NCBI RefSeq assembly: GCF_041355105.1
Contig: NZ_JBFUPK010000001.1
Span: forward strand, 1,488,001-1,552,000
From: Terriglobus sp. RCC_193
Lineage (GTDB): Bacteria; Acidobacteriota; Terriglobia; Terriglobales; Acidobacteriaceae
Direction of reading: 5' to 3'
DNA length: 64,000 nucleotides
Part shown: piece after piece, positions 25,170 through 33,660 of the stretch
How the letters are laid out: each line of letters begins with the position of its first letter
Numbering within the stretch: the stretch's first letter is position 1
Position numbers and translations under genes: made by a program
Notes under the pieces: generated by a model
The model's input: only the letters and a program-made list of their open reading frames with translations
Told to the model about the DNA's origin: nothing
The model's database searches: none

Positions 25170-28100
25170 ATGAGTCGTATCCCGGCACTTTTTGCCGTTA
25201 CGGCGTTATCCTTGGGCGCAAACCTGGCGTTTGCGCAAACTACAACAACAGGTGCGATCGGCGGTCTGGTCAGCGATCAATCGGGAGCAGTGATTTCCGG
25301 TGCCACAATCCGTCTTACCGACCAGAAGACGCATACGTCTCGGACAGTAAAAAGCTCGTCGTCCGGTTCTTATCGCTTCGATCTGCTCGCTCCAGGGCTG
25401 TATGACATTCATGTTGAACAGTCGGGATTCGCCCAGTTGGATTCCTCCATCAACGTGAACTCGTCTCAGGTTGCTTCTGCGGACTTGAAGCTCGCTGTTG
25501 GCAGCGAATCACAAACGATCGAAGTGCAGGCTGTTGCCGGACTGATCAACGCGGAGAACGGCAACGTTGCCACAACCGTCAGCCAGATCCAGGTGGAAGA
25601 GGTACCAAACTCTGGCAACAACCTTCTCTTTGAAACCAGGATCACACCCGGCTTCAATACAGGCTTCGGCACCAGTTCCCGTACCCTTTACCAGATTGAC
25701 GGACAGAACTTCAACGACCCCTACAACAATGCCAACAACTCCGGCGCATCGAACCTTACGCTGGGCCTGAACGATGTACAGGAAGCGTCGATCATTGCCA
25801 ACGGCTACTCCGGCCAGTACGGCGGTCTTGCAGGCGCGACAGCCAGCTTTGTGACCAAGAGCGGCTCCAACCGTCTGCATGGCAATGCAAGTTGGTACTG
25901 GACTGGACGCTCGCTGGTTGCGAACACCTATGCGCATAAGCAGGCTGGGCCTGGCAACATCACGCCGCGTTCATTTGTGAATGCAAATCAGTGGTCCGCG
26001 TTGATCAGTGGTCCGGTCGTGATTCCCCATGTGTTCGATGGCCATGACAAGCTTTTCTTCCTGGCCGATGCGGAAGGTTTGCGTGCCATCATTCCCGCGA
26101 CGCCGGTTACTGTACTTCTGCCATCGCAAAACCTGCAGACATACACGCTGAAAAAGCTGGCGGCAAACGGATTGTCTAAATCGATCCCGTTCTACCAGAA
26201 CATGTTCAACATCTATAACGCTGCTGGCGCTGCGCATGGTGTGCCCGTGACCGGCCCCGGCACATCCACCGGTAATCCCAATGCGAGCTCTGCCTACGCG
26301 CTATCGACGGGCTGCGGCACGTTGAACGCCACGGACATGGCAGCACTTGGAACCACAGCCGGTGCCTGCACCAACTACTACTCATCCACCGCCACCACCT
26401 ACGCGAATGAAGCCCTGATGATCTTCCGCACGGATGCTGTACTCAGTCCGCACGACAAGATGTTCGTTCGTTACGAGCACGATTCCGGCACGCAGCCCAC
26501 CACCACAGACCCTGTCAGCGCCGCCTTTAACGCCATCAGCATTCAGCCCCAGCACAGCGGCCAGTTGAATGAAACACACATCTTCGGAACGAAGGCCACC
26601 AACAGCGTTATCCTCGCCGGCCTTTGGTACGGAGCCTTGTTTGGTCCGGCAGACCTGAACGCCTCGCTTGCAGTCTTCCCTGCACAGTTGGGCTTTGCAG
26701 ACAGTTCATTGACGGGCCTGGGTGGCAGCAATGCCAGCTTCCCCACCGGCCGTAACATCACCACGGTTCAGGTGCAGGACGACTTTGCTCTGGATGCCGG
26801 AGCCCACACGCTGAAGTTTGGCGGCAAGTTCTATTACATCAAGGAGAACGACCACTACTTCACCGCGAACACCGTACCGAACATCTCGGCGCAAACTATG
26901 GGAGCCTTCATCAACGGTGGTGTGGACACACCCGGAGGCAAAGTCACGACCTTCACACAGGCCTTTCCACTGCGTCCCAACTACCCCGTTGGCTATAACC
27001 AATGGGCTGCCTATGCAGAAGACAACTGGAAGGCACACCGCACCTTGAGCCTCTCCTTCGCGCTGCGATTGGAGCACCAGGGCAACATCAGTTGCTTAAG
27101 CGGTTGCATCACCCGCCTGGCCTCGCCGTGGTTCCAACTGACTCACGATACCTCGATCCCATACAACCAGGCATACAGCTTCAACAACAAGGAAACACTG
27201 TATGGACTGCAGAAGCTGGAATGGCAACCACGCGTCGGCTTCGCCTTCAACCCACCCATCATGCATGACACCATGGTTATCCGTGGCGGTTTCGGGCTCT
27301 TCTACGACGGCCTGGCCGGAAGCATTCTCGAAGGCTTAGCCAAGAACCCGCCAACGAAGAATACCTTCTCATCCATCAGCGGCGACAACCTTGCCAACAC
27401 CGAAACCAGCAATCTGTTCAATGATGCCCAGGCGTTGAACTCAGCCTTCACCTCTGGAATCACCAGCGGCGGCACAGTTGCCAGCATCAAGGCAAGTCTT
27501 CCGACCAGCCTGCAGAAGTTCTTCACACCACCTTCGGTGTATACGTCGCAGCCGAATTTCCGCATGACGTATATCGAAAAGTGGAACCTTGAAGTACAGA
27601 AGCAGTTCGGACGGTGGGATGTGGTTTCCGTCAACTACCTCGGGAACCACGCACTTCATCAGCCATACACCAATGCGGGTTTGAATGCATACTCTCCGGC
27701 AGCGAGTGCAGACAAAGCCACTTCAGCCAAACCGTACATTGTCGGTCTGCCCACCGCGCAGCCTGACTCACGCTTTGGTACGGTGTACTACTACTCTTCC
27801 GGTGGCTCCTCAAACTACAACGGCGTCATCATTACGGCGACGCATAAGTTTGGTTTGAGCGGCAGCCTCATCACCGCTGGATACACGCTGGGCAAACAGC
27901 TTGATACCGGCGCGAATGGCTTCTCTACCTCCACAGCAACAGGCACAACGGACATTGGCTCACCCGTCGATCCCTACCATCCGAACCTGAGCTATGGACC
28001 ATCCTCAACAGACGAGCGTCATAACTTTGTCGTGAACTATGTCTACCGTCTACCGTTTAAGAACTTCTTCTACGGTGGGTGGCAGATCTCCGGTGCGGCG

Positions 28101-28592
28101 TTCGCATACTCCGGCCTTCCCTTTACTCCCGTAGATACGGCGCTGTCTTCCACCATCTCCACCTATTCAAACGGTGCCTATGGCGGAAGCATTCTGCCCA
28201 CCTATCTCGGCGGCGGCCAGGCCACGTGCAACTACGGCAAACAGATCTGCTTGCAGAAGTCGCAGTTCTCCAGTTCTCTTCCGGGACAGAGTAACGTGGC
28301 TTCCGTCAATGCAGCTTATGTACGCAATGCGTTCCGCGGGCCCAAGTACATCAGCACAGATCTTGCGGTCACAAAGTCTTTCCCGTTGCACTGGGAAGGC
28401 GGCGTGTTCTCAGTCTCAGCTCAGGCGTTCAACGTCCTGAATCACCTTAACTTCTCGCGCCCCACCGGCTCCTTCTCTTCGGCCTCGTTCGCAACCGTCA
28501 CCACCACAGTGAATCCATCGGGCATCTTCAGCGGTGTAGGCGGTGATGACTCACCTCGTATTCTTCAGTTGAAGGCGAAGATCGAGTTCTAA
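25170..28592 (+). CDS. Oar-like TonB-dependent outer membrane receptor (second copy)
   Basis: An 1140-residue receptor with a clear signal peptide (MSRIPALFAVTALSLGANLA, cleaved near AFAQ), a carboxypeptidase-regulatory-like domain (about residues 25-110, GAIGGLVSDQSGAVISGATI), a plug-like region (SRTLYQIDGQNFNDPY; GLNDVQEASIIANGYSGQYG; ATASFVTKSGSNRLHG) and a beta-barrel ending LQLKAKIEF. The start has a strong Shine-Dalgarno (GAAGGAGG). It differs throughout from the receptor at 3961, so the two are not a recent duplication. Substrate unknown; no SusD partner is present, as usual for Oar-like proteins. A strong terminator follows. Confidence 0.9.
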   Translation: MSRIPALFAVTALSLGANLAFAQTTTTGAIGGLVSDQSGAVISGATIRLTDQKTHTSRTVKSSSSGSYRFDLLAPGLYDIHVEQSGFAQLDSSINVNSSQVASADLKLAVGSESQTIEVQAVAGLINAENGNVATTVSQIQVEEVPNSGNNLLFETRITPGFNTGFGTSSRTLYQIDGQNFNDPYNNANNSGASNLTLGLNDVQEASIIANGYSGQYGGLAGATASFVTKSGSNRLHGNASWYWTGRSLVANTYAHKQAGPGNITPRSFVNANQWSALISGPVVIPHVFDGHDKLFFLADAEGLRAIIPATPVTVLLPSQNLQTYTLKKLAANGLSKSIPFYQNMFNIYNAAGAAHGVPVTGPGTSTGNPNASSAYALSTGCGTLNATDMAALGTTAGACTNYYSSTATTYANEALMIFRTDAVLSPHDKMFVRYEHDSGTQPTTTDPVSAAFNAISIQPQHSGQLNETHIFGTKATNSVILAGLWYGALFGPADLNASLAVFPAQLGFADSSLTGLGGSNASFPTGRNITTVQVQDDFALDAGAHTLKFGGKFYYIKENDHYFTANTVPNISAQTMGAFINGGVDTPGGKVTTFTQAFPLRPNYPVGYNQWAAYAEDNWKAHRTLSLSFALRLEHQGNISCLSGCITRLASPWFQLTHDTSIPYNQAYSFNNKETLYGLQKLEWQPRVGFAFNPPIMHDTMVIRGGFGLFYDGLAGSILEGLAKNPPTKNTFSSISGDNLANTETSNLFNDAQALNSAFTSGITSGGTVASIKASLPTSLQKFFTPPSVYTSQPNFRMTYIEKWNLEVQKQFGRWDVVSVNYLGNHALHQPYTNAGLNAYSPAASADKATSAKPYIVGLPTAQPDSRFGTVYYYSSGGSSNYNGVIITATHKFGLSGSLITAGYTLGKQLDTGANGFSTSTATGTTDIGSPVDPYHPNLSYGPSSTDERHNFVVNYVYRLPFKNFFYGGWQISGAAFAYSGLPFTPVDTALSSTISTYSNGAYGGSILPTYLGGGQATCNYGKQICLQKSQFSSSLPGQSNVASVNAAYVRNAFRGPKYISTDLAVTKSFPLHWEGGVFSVSAQAFNVLNHLNFSRPTGSFSSASFATVTTTVNPSGIFSGVGGDDSPRILQLKAKIEF

Positions 28593-28605
28593 GCCACAAA
28601 AGACT

Positions 28606-28643
28606 ATGCCCCGGTCCTTCACAGGATCGGGGCATTTATTTTC
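28606..28643. terminator. Strong hairpin between convergent TonB receptor and folE
   Basis: A 13-bp stem with one G-T wobble (ATGCCCCGGTCCT against AGGATCGGGGCAT) and a 4-nt loop at 28606-28635, followed by TTATTTTC. It is 14 bp after the receptor stop and 31 bp after the folE stop on the other strand, so it can serve both. Confidence 0.8.
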
Positions 28644-28665
28644 AGATAATCCGGCGAAACTCAGC

Positions 28666-29286
28666 TTAGACCGCCGACCGCCGGATCAGCGAAAGAAACT
28701 CATTCCGCGTCTGCGCGCTTTCACGGAAGCATCCCAGCATCGTCGAGGTCGACGTCATACTCCCCTGTTTCTCCACGCCGCGCATCATCATGCACAGGTG
28801 CTGCGCTTCCAGGATCACAGCCACACCCTGCGGATTGATGGCATCCACAATCGCATCCGCAATCTCGCGCGTCATGCGTTCCTGCACCTGCAAACGTCGC
28901 GCATACACATCCACCAGCCGAGCCACTTTGCTCAGGCCAATCACCTTGCCCTTTGGAATGTACGCAACATGCGCCTTACCGAAGAACGGCAGCACATGGT
29001 GCTCGCACAACGAATAAAATTCAATGTTGCGGACAATGACCATCTCGTCATAGTCCACATCGAACAACGCACCACGCAAAATCTCCGTTGCGCTCTGCTC
29101 GTATCCCTGTGTCAGATACGTCATCGCCTTCGTGATGCGCTCCGGTGTCTTCAGCAATCCATCGCGTGCAGGGTCTTCCCCAAGCCGACGCAGCAACTCG
29201 CGGTGAATATCTTCGGTGCTCGCCGCATGCAATTCCAGCGTGGGATCAGCAAGGGCAGTATGTGTCTCCAAACGGCTATCTTCCAT
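28666..29286 (-). CDS. folE: GTP cyclohydrolase I (FolE)
   Basis: A 206-residue zinc enzyme converting GTP to dihydroneopterin triphosphate. Diagnostic parts: [20 protein letters not shown] with the zinc Cys and His, [36 protein letters not shown] and the second zinc Cys in [18 protein letters not shown]. It is the last gene of a four-gene minus-strand group, 24 bp after the first PTPS-like gene. Its product is the substrate of the two PTPS/QueD homologues upstream, which makes the operon a coherent pterin or deazapurine pathway. Confidence 0.95.
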   Translation of the reverse strand: MEDSRLETHTALADPTLELHAASTEDIHRELLRRLGEDPARDGLLKTPERITKAMTYLTQGYEQSATEILRGALFDVDYDEMVIVRNIEFYSLCEHHVLPFFGKAHVAYIPKGKVIGLSKVARLVDVYARRLQVQERMTREIADAIVDAINPQGVAVILEAQHLCMMMRGVEKQGSMTSTSTMLGCFRESAQTRNEFLSLIRRSAV

Positions 29287-29310
29287 CGTTCAAAACTCTT
29301 TCACGCGCAG

Positions 29311-29769
29311 CTACGAAAGCACCGGCTGCGTCCTGTTATCTGACGGCAGATCGAAACTGTTATTCGCCGTCTCCTCAATCCGTATCGCATGAAGCCGCAG
29401 CTTCCCCGCTGCATCCAGCTTCGGCACTTCGCTGCGGAAGATGCGTTCCACCTCAATCGTCAGGTTCTCCGTGGAAGGCACAATCTCCCCGGCAAATACC
29501 GGATCAGCATTCATCGAAACCTGATCGAACCTGTCGATCAACTCTCGTTTCGCCAGCGCATCCAGCTTCGACATATCCACCACAAAGCCCGTCACCGGAT
29601 CAATCGGCCCCGCGACGGTCACTTCCACAAAGTAGTTGTGGCCATGCCCAAACGGATTGTTGCACTTCCCATACGTCTCGCGATTCTCTTCCACCGAAAG
29701 CGAGGGCGCATGCAGACGATGCATCGCCGAAAACCGATATCGCCGCGAGAAATAGGCCAGCGGAGCCAT
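29311..29769 (-). CDS. 6-pyruvoyltetrahydropterin synthase / QueD homologue A
   Basis: A 152-residue PTPS-fold enzyme. Zinc ligands are His17 (or His20) in FSAMHRLH and His42/His44 in FGHGHNY; the catalytic Cys36 stands in GKCNNPFGHGH. Glu in STENLTIEVERIF and the C-terminal RIEETANNSF complete the family pattern. It acts on dihydroneopterin triphosphate, giving 6-pyruvoyltetrahydropterin or 6-carboxytetrahydropterin (queuosine pathway). Start and the previous stop overlap by one base (TGATG). A second, clearly different homologue is encoded directly upstream. Confidence 0.85.
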   Translation of the reverse strand: MAPLAYFSRRYRFSAMHRLHAPSLSVEENRETYGKCNNPFGHGHNYFVEVTVAGPIDPVTGFVVDMSKLDALAKRELIDRFDQVSMNADPVFAGEIVPSTENLTIEVERIFRSEVPKLDAAGKLRLHAIRIEETANNSFDLPSDNRTQPVLS

Positions 29770-30182
29770 CAGGCCTCCTCGCCGTAGTAATCGGCAAACA
29801 GGTCGTCCATCTCATACACACGCACGCGATGCAGCTTCGCATTGGGAATCTTCCCATCCAGCCGACGCCAGATAGCCACCGCAATGTTCTCGGTAGTGGG
29901 CACCGTCGAAGCAAACTCCGGCACTTCATGATTCAGATGCCGATGGTCATACACGCTGACCACCTGCTCTTCCAGGATGTCCTTCAGCAGCTTCAGGTCC
30001 ACCACAAACCCGGTCACCGGATCCACCTCACCACCAACTGTCACTTCCAGCGTGTAGTTATGGCCATGCCCATTCGCGTTGGCACACTTGCCAAAAACAG
30101 CGCGGTTCTTCTCCTCGCTCCAATCCGGGTTGCGATAGAAGTGCGCGGAAGAAAAGTCGGCTTTGCGCGTCAAGTAAATCAT
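29769..30182 (-). CDS. 6-pyruvoyltetrahydropterin synthase / QueD homologue B
   Basis: A 137-residue PTPS-fold enzyme. Zinc ligands are His14 (SSAHF), His39 and His41 (NGHGHNY) and the catalytic Cys33 is in GKCANANGHGH; PTTENIAVAIWRRL and VYEMDDLFADYYGE carry the remaining conserved acids. It shares the fold and the DPVTGFVVD segment with homologue A but differs in most other positions, suggesting an old duplication with different products. It overlaps the upstream membrane-protein gene by ATGA and homologue A by one base. Which of the two serves queuosine synthesis cannot be said; queA is in the window at 50739. Confidence 0.85.
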   Translation of the reverse strand: MIYLTRKADFSSAHFYRNPDWSEEKNRAVFGKCANANGHGHNYTLEVTVGGEVDPVTGFVVDLKLLKDILEEQVVSVYDHRHLNHEVPEFASTVPTTENIAVAIWRRLDGKIPNAKLHRVRVYEMDDLFADYYGEEA

Positions 30183-30802
30183 TGCTGTTCCTTTGGATGA
30201 GTTTCGACCTCATCTGGTCGCCACGGATTTACAAACCAACCCCGCTTCTCAATATCCAGCAGCATCGGTACAGTCTCATCCCGAAATACGTCGTATCCAA
30301 ATCCCTGGCACGATGCGAGGATACGATCTGCCTCGATCAGAGTCAGCCCTTCCAGAGCGTGCCCTGTTACACCATTCGCTTCGAACATCAGACTGCTCAC
30401 CTTTGTGTTTCTGTCGAAGGCGAATATATCCCAACGCAAACGCTTGATTGCCTCTCGCGGGTAAGACGTTCGAATCCACGCACGTCCGATCCCTTTGCGC
30501 GCATGATGAAACTTCGTGTCGTCACAATGAACAAATTCAGCCCGCGATAGTTTCAGCGATCCATAGGACATAAAAGCTGAAAATATCGCAATAAATACGA
30601 AAATGGATAAATCTGCTATATGCCCGGATCGCAGCATGATCTGAAGCAGACTAGGATTATTATGCTTGCCAGGCATGATGAGCATGAAGGCACCGCTGAA
30701 GACGAACGTGCCTATGAAAGTTATCACTGGAGTCCATGGCGAACGTCTCTCAACCATGACGTGATTTGGTGTCGCTCGAATACGCAATTGCTTAGCACTC
30801 AC
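30179..30802 (-). CDS. Membrane protein with two helices and a soluble C-terminal domain, function unknown
   Basis: A 207-residue protein if started at GTG 30802 (GTGA overlap with the glycosyltransferase stop); ATG 30757 would give 192. Two helices (TPVITFIGTFVFSGAFMLIM and LSIFVFIAIFSAFMSYGSL) are followed by a soluble domain with RAEFVHCDDTKFHHARKGIG and EAIKRLRWDIFAFDRNTKV, reminiscent of bacterial PH-like domains that follow membrane anchors, but no family was firmly recognised. The frame is open upstream inside the glycosyltransferase gene, which is not coding for this protein. It is transcribed with the PTPS genes. Confidence 0.65.
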   Translation of the reverse strand: MSAKQLRIRATPNHVMVERRSPWTPVITFIGTFVFSGAFMLIMPGKHNNPSLLQIMLRSGHIADLSIFVFIAIFSAFMSYGSLKLSRAEFVHCDDTKFHHARKGIGRAWIRTSYPREAIKRLRWDIFAFDRNTKVSSLMFEANGVTGHALEGLTLIEADRILASCQGFGYDVFRDETVPMLLDIEKRGWFVNPWRPDEVETHPKEQQ

Positions 30803-31980
30803 GTTGTGTACTCCCGCCCCTTCCAAACCACAGCCCGGGCAATCTTCACCTTCTGCCACGACCGGAACAGCAATAATGCAAACAGCGGCAGCGCCACAAT
30901 ACTCAACACGCGATCCACAAACGGCGCATTCGACCGCCCTACCCGCCCGAAGTACCGCACCAGCACCCGCAGCCACAAAATCGCAATAGCCAGTACCTGC
31001 CAGTACACCAGGTTCGGCCACACAAACGGCAGCAGCGGCAGTCCCAGCAACTGCACAAAATTCAGCAGCGCAATCAGCGCCATGAACAGTGGATTGCGAA
31101 ATAGCAGTGCCAGGTTCTTCGTCCAGCCCTCCACCATCTCCGCCGTCGTGCGATACATCCTTGCCGATACAGCCTCCGGCGCATAGCGGAAACGAATCGC
31201 GTACCGCCGCTTCACCTTCTGCGCCAGCGCGACGTCCTCCAGCACTTCGGCAGCAACAGCCTTATGTCCGCCCACATCGAAATAAACCTGCCGCCGCACC
31301 AGCAGAAACTGCCCATTCGCCGCCGCAATCGGGCTGGAAGGATCGCTCACCTTCTTCGGCGGATACGTGCTGGCAAGCTCCGAAAAGATCAGTGGCATCA
31401 CCGCCCGCTGCGCCAGGTTCGCGTTGATCTGCTTCGGCGAATAGCTCAGCAGGGCCACATCATGCCGCTCCGCCTCCACAATGGCCCGATGCAGCGAGTT
31501 CGGCTCATGCAGCGTGTCCGCATCCGTAAACAGCAGCCACTTCGCCGTCTGCGCCACCGGCTGCTGCGCTCCGAACCACAACGCCGCATTCTTGCCGGTA
31601 AACCCTTTTCTCTGCGACTTCAGCGGTTCGGCGCGGAGCACCTGCACACCGTCGCGTCCCTCAGCCAGCTTCGACGCAATGGCAAACGTCTCATCCGTGG
31701 AACTGTCGTCGATCACCAGCAGGTGCCAATGCCGCCCCAGCTCAAACCCCGGTTCGCTCTGCCGCAGCAGCGATTCCAGGCATCCACCGATGTTGTGCGC
31801 CTCATTCCGCGCCGGAATCAACACCGTCAGGGCGTGGGTGGAAGGCTCCTCTTCCACAATCTTTGAAGACACTGCAGCCTCCCGACGCACCGAAGCGGCG
31901 GAGGGGGTACCGTCAAAGTGAAACTCAAAATCCGGGGCCGGTTTGGTCAAATCCGGCGTGTTGTTCTGATCGTCACTCAT
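30799..31980 (-). CDS. Glycosyltransferase family 2, membrane-associated
   Basis: A 393-residue GT-A glycosyltransferase. Start ATG 31980 is preferred over 32079. The catalytic part (residues ~50-270) shows ALTVLIPARNEAHNIGGCLE, LLVIDDSSTDET, the metal-binding DxD as LLFTDADTLHEP, and ANGQFLLVRR; three hydrophobic helices follow (FMALIALLNFVQLLGLPLLP, LAIAILWLRVLVRYFG, VLSIVALPLFALLLFRSW). This layout resembles HpnB (hopanoid) and carotenoid glycosyltransferases such as CrtQ. The acceptor is probably a lipid, which remains an inference. It lies divergently to the TlpA gene with almost no space between. Confidence 0.8.
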   Translation of the reverse strand: MSDDQNNTPDLTKPAPDFEFHFDGTPSAASVRREAAVSSKIVEEEPSTHALTVLIPARNEAHNIGGCLESLLRQSEPGFELGRHWHLLVIDDSSTDETFAIASKLAEGRDGVQVLRAEPLKSQRKGFTGKNAALWFGAQQPVAQTAKWLLFTDADTLHEPNSLHRAIVEAERHDVALLSYSPKQINANLAQRAVMPLIFSELASTYPPKKVSDPSSPIAAANGQFLLVRRQVYFDVGGHKAVAAEVLEDVALAQKVKRRYAIRFRYAPEAVSARMYRTTAEMVEGWTKNLALLFRNPLFMALIALLNFVQLLGLPLLPFVWPNLVYWQVLAIAILWLRVLVRYFGRVGRSNAPFVDRVLSIVALPLFALLLFRSWQKVKIARAVVWKGREYTT

Positions 31981-32002
31981 GTGCCTTCGTATTATAGGAA
32001 GC

Positions 32003-32506
32003 GTGAGATTCCGCGTCGCCTCCCGCTCCCTGCTTCTGTCCGCCAGTCTGCTGGCCCCTGCCCTTTTCGCGGGCTGCAACCGCGGCGATCACCCGCAGCA
32101 AATCGCAGAAGTGGCGCCCGATTTCACCGTCCACAACGGCGCACAGACCATCCAACTGAGCAAGTTCCGGGGTAAGGTCGTCCTGCTCAACTTCTGGGCC
32201 ACGTGGTGCGCTCCCTGCATTGACGAGCTGCCCAGCCTGCAGCGTCTGCAAGCCCTGCGACCGGACATCCAGGTAGTCGCCGTCTCCATCGACGACGATC
32301 CCGACGCCTACAGCAAATTCCTCGCGCAATACAGCATCAACCTGCTGAGCGTCCGCGACGGCACACAGGGCGCGAACCTGAAGTACGGCTCCGTCCGCGT
32401 ACCGGAAACCTTCCTGATCGACCGCCAGGGCAACATCCGCCGCAAATTCATCGGCCCGCAGGAGTGGACGAACTCCGAGATCATGAGCTATCTCGACAAA
32501 ATCTAA
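32003..32506 (+). CDS. TlpA/ResA-like thioredoxin-fold lipoprotein
   Basis: A 167-residue periplasmic thiol-disulphide oxidoreductase. GTG 32003 (AGGAAG upstream) gives a lipoprotein signal (RFRVASRSLLLSASLLAPAL, lipobox FAGC); the in-frame ATG 31979 would place the start on top of the divergent glycosyltransferase ATG and add residues before the signal. The redox site is WATWCAPC; KFRGKVVLLNF and the cis-Pro in SVRVPETFLID fit the TlpA/ResA group. Such proteins reduce apocytochrome c or copper-site cysteines, relevant in a genome so rich in cytochrome c and CuA proteins. Confidence 0.85.
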   Translation: MRFRVASRSLLLSASLLAPALFAGCNRGDHPQQIAEVAPDFTVHNGAQTIQLSKFRGKVVLLNFWATWCAPCIDELPSLQRLQALRPDIQVVAVSIDDDPDAYSKFLAQYSINLLSVRDGTQGANLKYGSVRVPETFLIDRQGNIRRKFIGPQEWTNSEIMSYLDKI

Positions 32507-32520
32507 CGTCCCGAGAAGGT

Positions 32521-32559
32521 GGGTGCCCCACGTCTCGCTTTTGAGACGTGGGACTCCAC
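32521..32559. repeat. Palindromic repeat, family A, copy 1
   Basis: A 39-bp element with a perfect 10-bp stem (CCCACGTCTC and GAGACGTGGG, loop GCTTTT) between the TlpA and ThuA genes. A second copy lies inside polA at 57851-57889; of the five differences, two are a compensatory base-pair exchange in the stem (G-C to A-T), while the flanks GGGTGCC and TCCAC are kept. It may additionally act as a terminator for the convergent genes. Confidence 0.75.
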
Positions 32560-32567
32560 TACCACTT

Positions 32568-33569
32568 CTACTTCACGCTCGGCGCATCGTTCGCAGGCAA
32601 ATCGCCCAGCGTGTACTGAATCCCCGCCAGCACATGCGTCATGATCGGCGTCATGGCATAGATGTGTTCGCTATGCCCCAGCGCCTCATAAAAGACGCGC
32701 CCCTTGCCCTCGCGATGAATCCAGCTCAACGCATAGTCGCCATCCGTACGCTTCGTCGCGGCGGGCTCCTTCGCCTTGTCCTCCGCGGACATCTTTGAAT
32801 AATCCACGCTCGTCAGCACGTGCACATTCTTCCTGCTGAACGACTCCTGCAGGAAGGTGTAGATCTCGTCATGCACCTCAAACTCGCGGCCATGGAACAT
32901 CGCCGTCAGCGGGCTCTTGGGATCGTCGATCTTCACCCACACCGGTTGCGGATACACCCAGTGAAATTTGAAGAAACCGCCGATCATCTTGTTGAACTCT
33001 GGCCATGTTCCCTGCGGTTTTTCACCGGAATTACGCGCCGGAACGGTGTGATAGGTGTCACCCGCAGCATGAATCCCGGCAATGCCATGACCACTGCGCA
33101 CAAAATCCATCAGCGCTTTCTTCCGCGCATCCGTCGCCGGGTCCTTGGGATCACCCAGGAATTCCAGCGTGGTGCTATCCAGAAAAATGCCGTCATACTT
33201 GGCCAGGTTTGCGGCGTTGATATCAGCGGAGTCATACGTAATGGTCGCGGCATACGCGCCCGTCTTCTCGCCCATCGCCTTCACCGTCTCCGCAGCCAGC
33301 GGAATCGAGGAATGGAAAAATCCTGCAGCCTTGCACAGGATCAGCAACTTGCGCGGCTGTTTCGGCTTTGCGGGAGCCGTCAGCGGCAGGTTATCCAGCA
33401 TGGCCACATAGTCTTCCAACTGCGCCTTCTGAATCTGCACGCCATCCTTGATCGATTGCGGACGCCCCGGGCTGGGCACCGTCTTCTCTTTCAACAGCGC
33501 GGTGGAATCCTGTGCAACGGCACAGGTGGCAAACAACAGGCAGGCGACAGCAGCAAGCGGACGGATCAC
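32568..33569 (-). CDS. ThuA-like domain protein, exported
   Basis: A 333-residue secreted protein (signal MIRPLAAVACLLFATCAVAQ) of the ThuA family, a class I glutamine amidotransferase-like fold first linked to trehalose utilisation. Recognisable parts: KLLILCKAAGFFHSSIPLAA, YDGIFLDSTTLEFLGDP, GIAGIHAAGDTYHTVP, FHWVYPQPVWVKIDDPKSPL, FEVHDEIYTF and GRVFYEALGHSEHIYAM. Exported ThuA proteins in Acidobacteriota and Planctomycetota commonly sit with DUF1080 enzymes, and one is encoded at 35937. The reaction is unproven; oxidised glucoside metabolism is a reasonable guess. Confidence 0.85.
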   Translation of the reverse strand: MIRPLAAVACLLFATCAVAQDSTALLKEKTVPSPGRPQSIKDGVQIQKAQLEDYVAMLDNLPLTAPAKPKQPRKLLILCKAAGFFHSSIPLAAETVKAMGEKTGAYAATITYDSADINAANLAKYDGIFLDSTTLEFLGDPKDPATDARKKALMDFVRSGHGIAGIHAAGDTYHTVPARNSGEKPQGTWPEFNKMIGGFFKFHWVYPQPVWVKIDDPKSPLTAMFHGREFEVHDEIYTFLQESFSRKNVHVLTSVDYSKMSAEDKAKEPAATKRTDGDYALSWIHREGKGRVFYEALGHSEHIYAMTPIMTHVLAGIQYTLGDLPANDAPSVK

Positions 33570-33660
33570 GGTTCCTCCAAAGATTCGGTAACGTTCTGAA
33601 CCGTATCAATGTGAAAAGCGGCGCGTCAACGCCGCTTCTCTATTTCACCGCAAGATGGCG

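Noticed and set aside
31979-32002. ATG 31979 as start of the TlpA-like gene
   Set aside because: It would overlap the divergent glycosyltransferase start codon and add residues before the lipoprotein signal; GTG 32003 has a Shine-Dalgarno and fits the signal.
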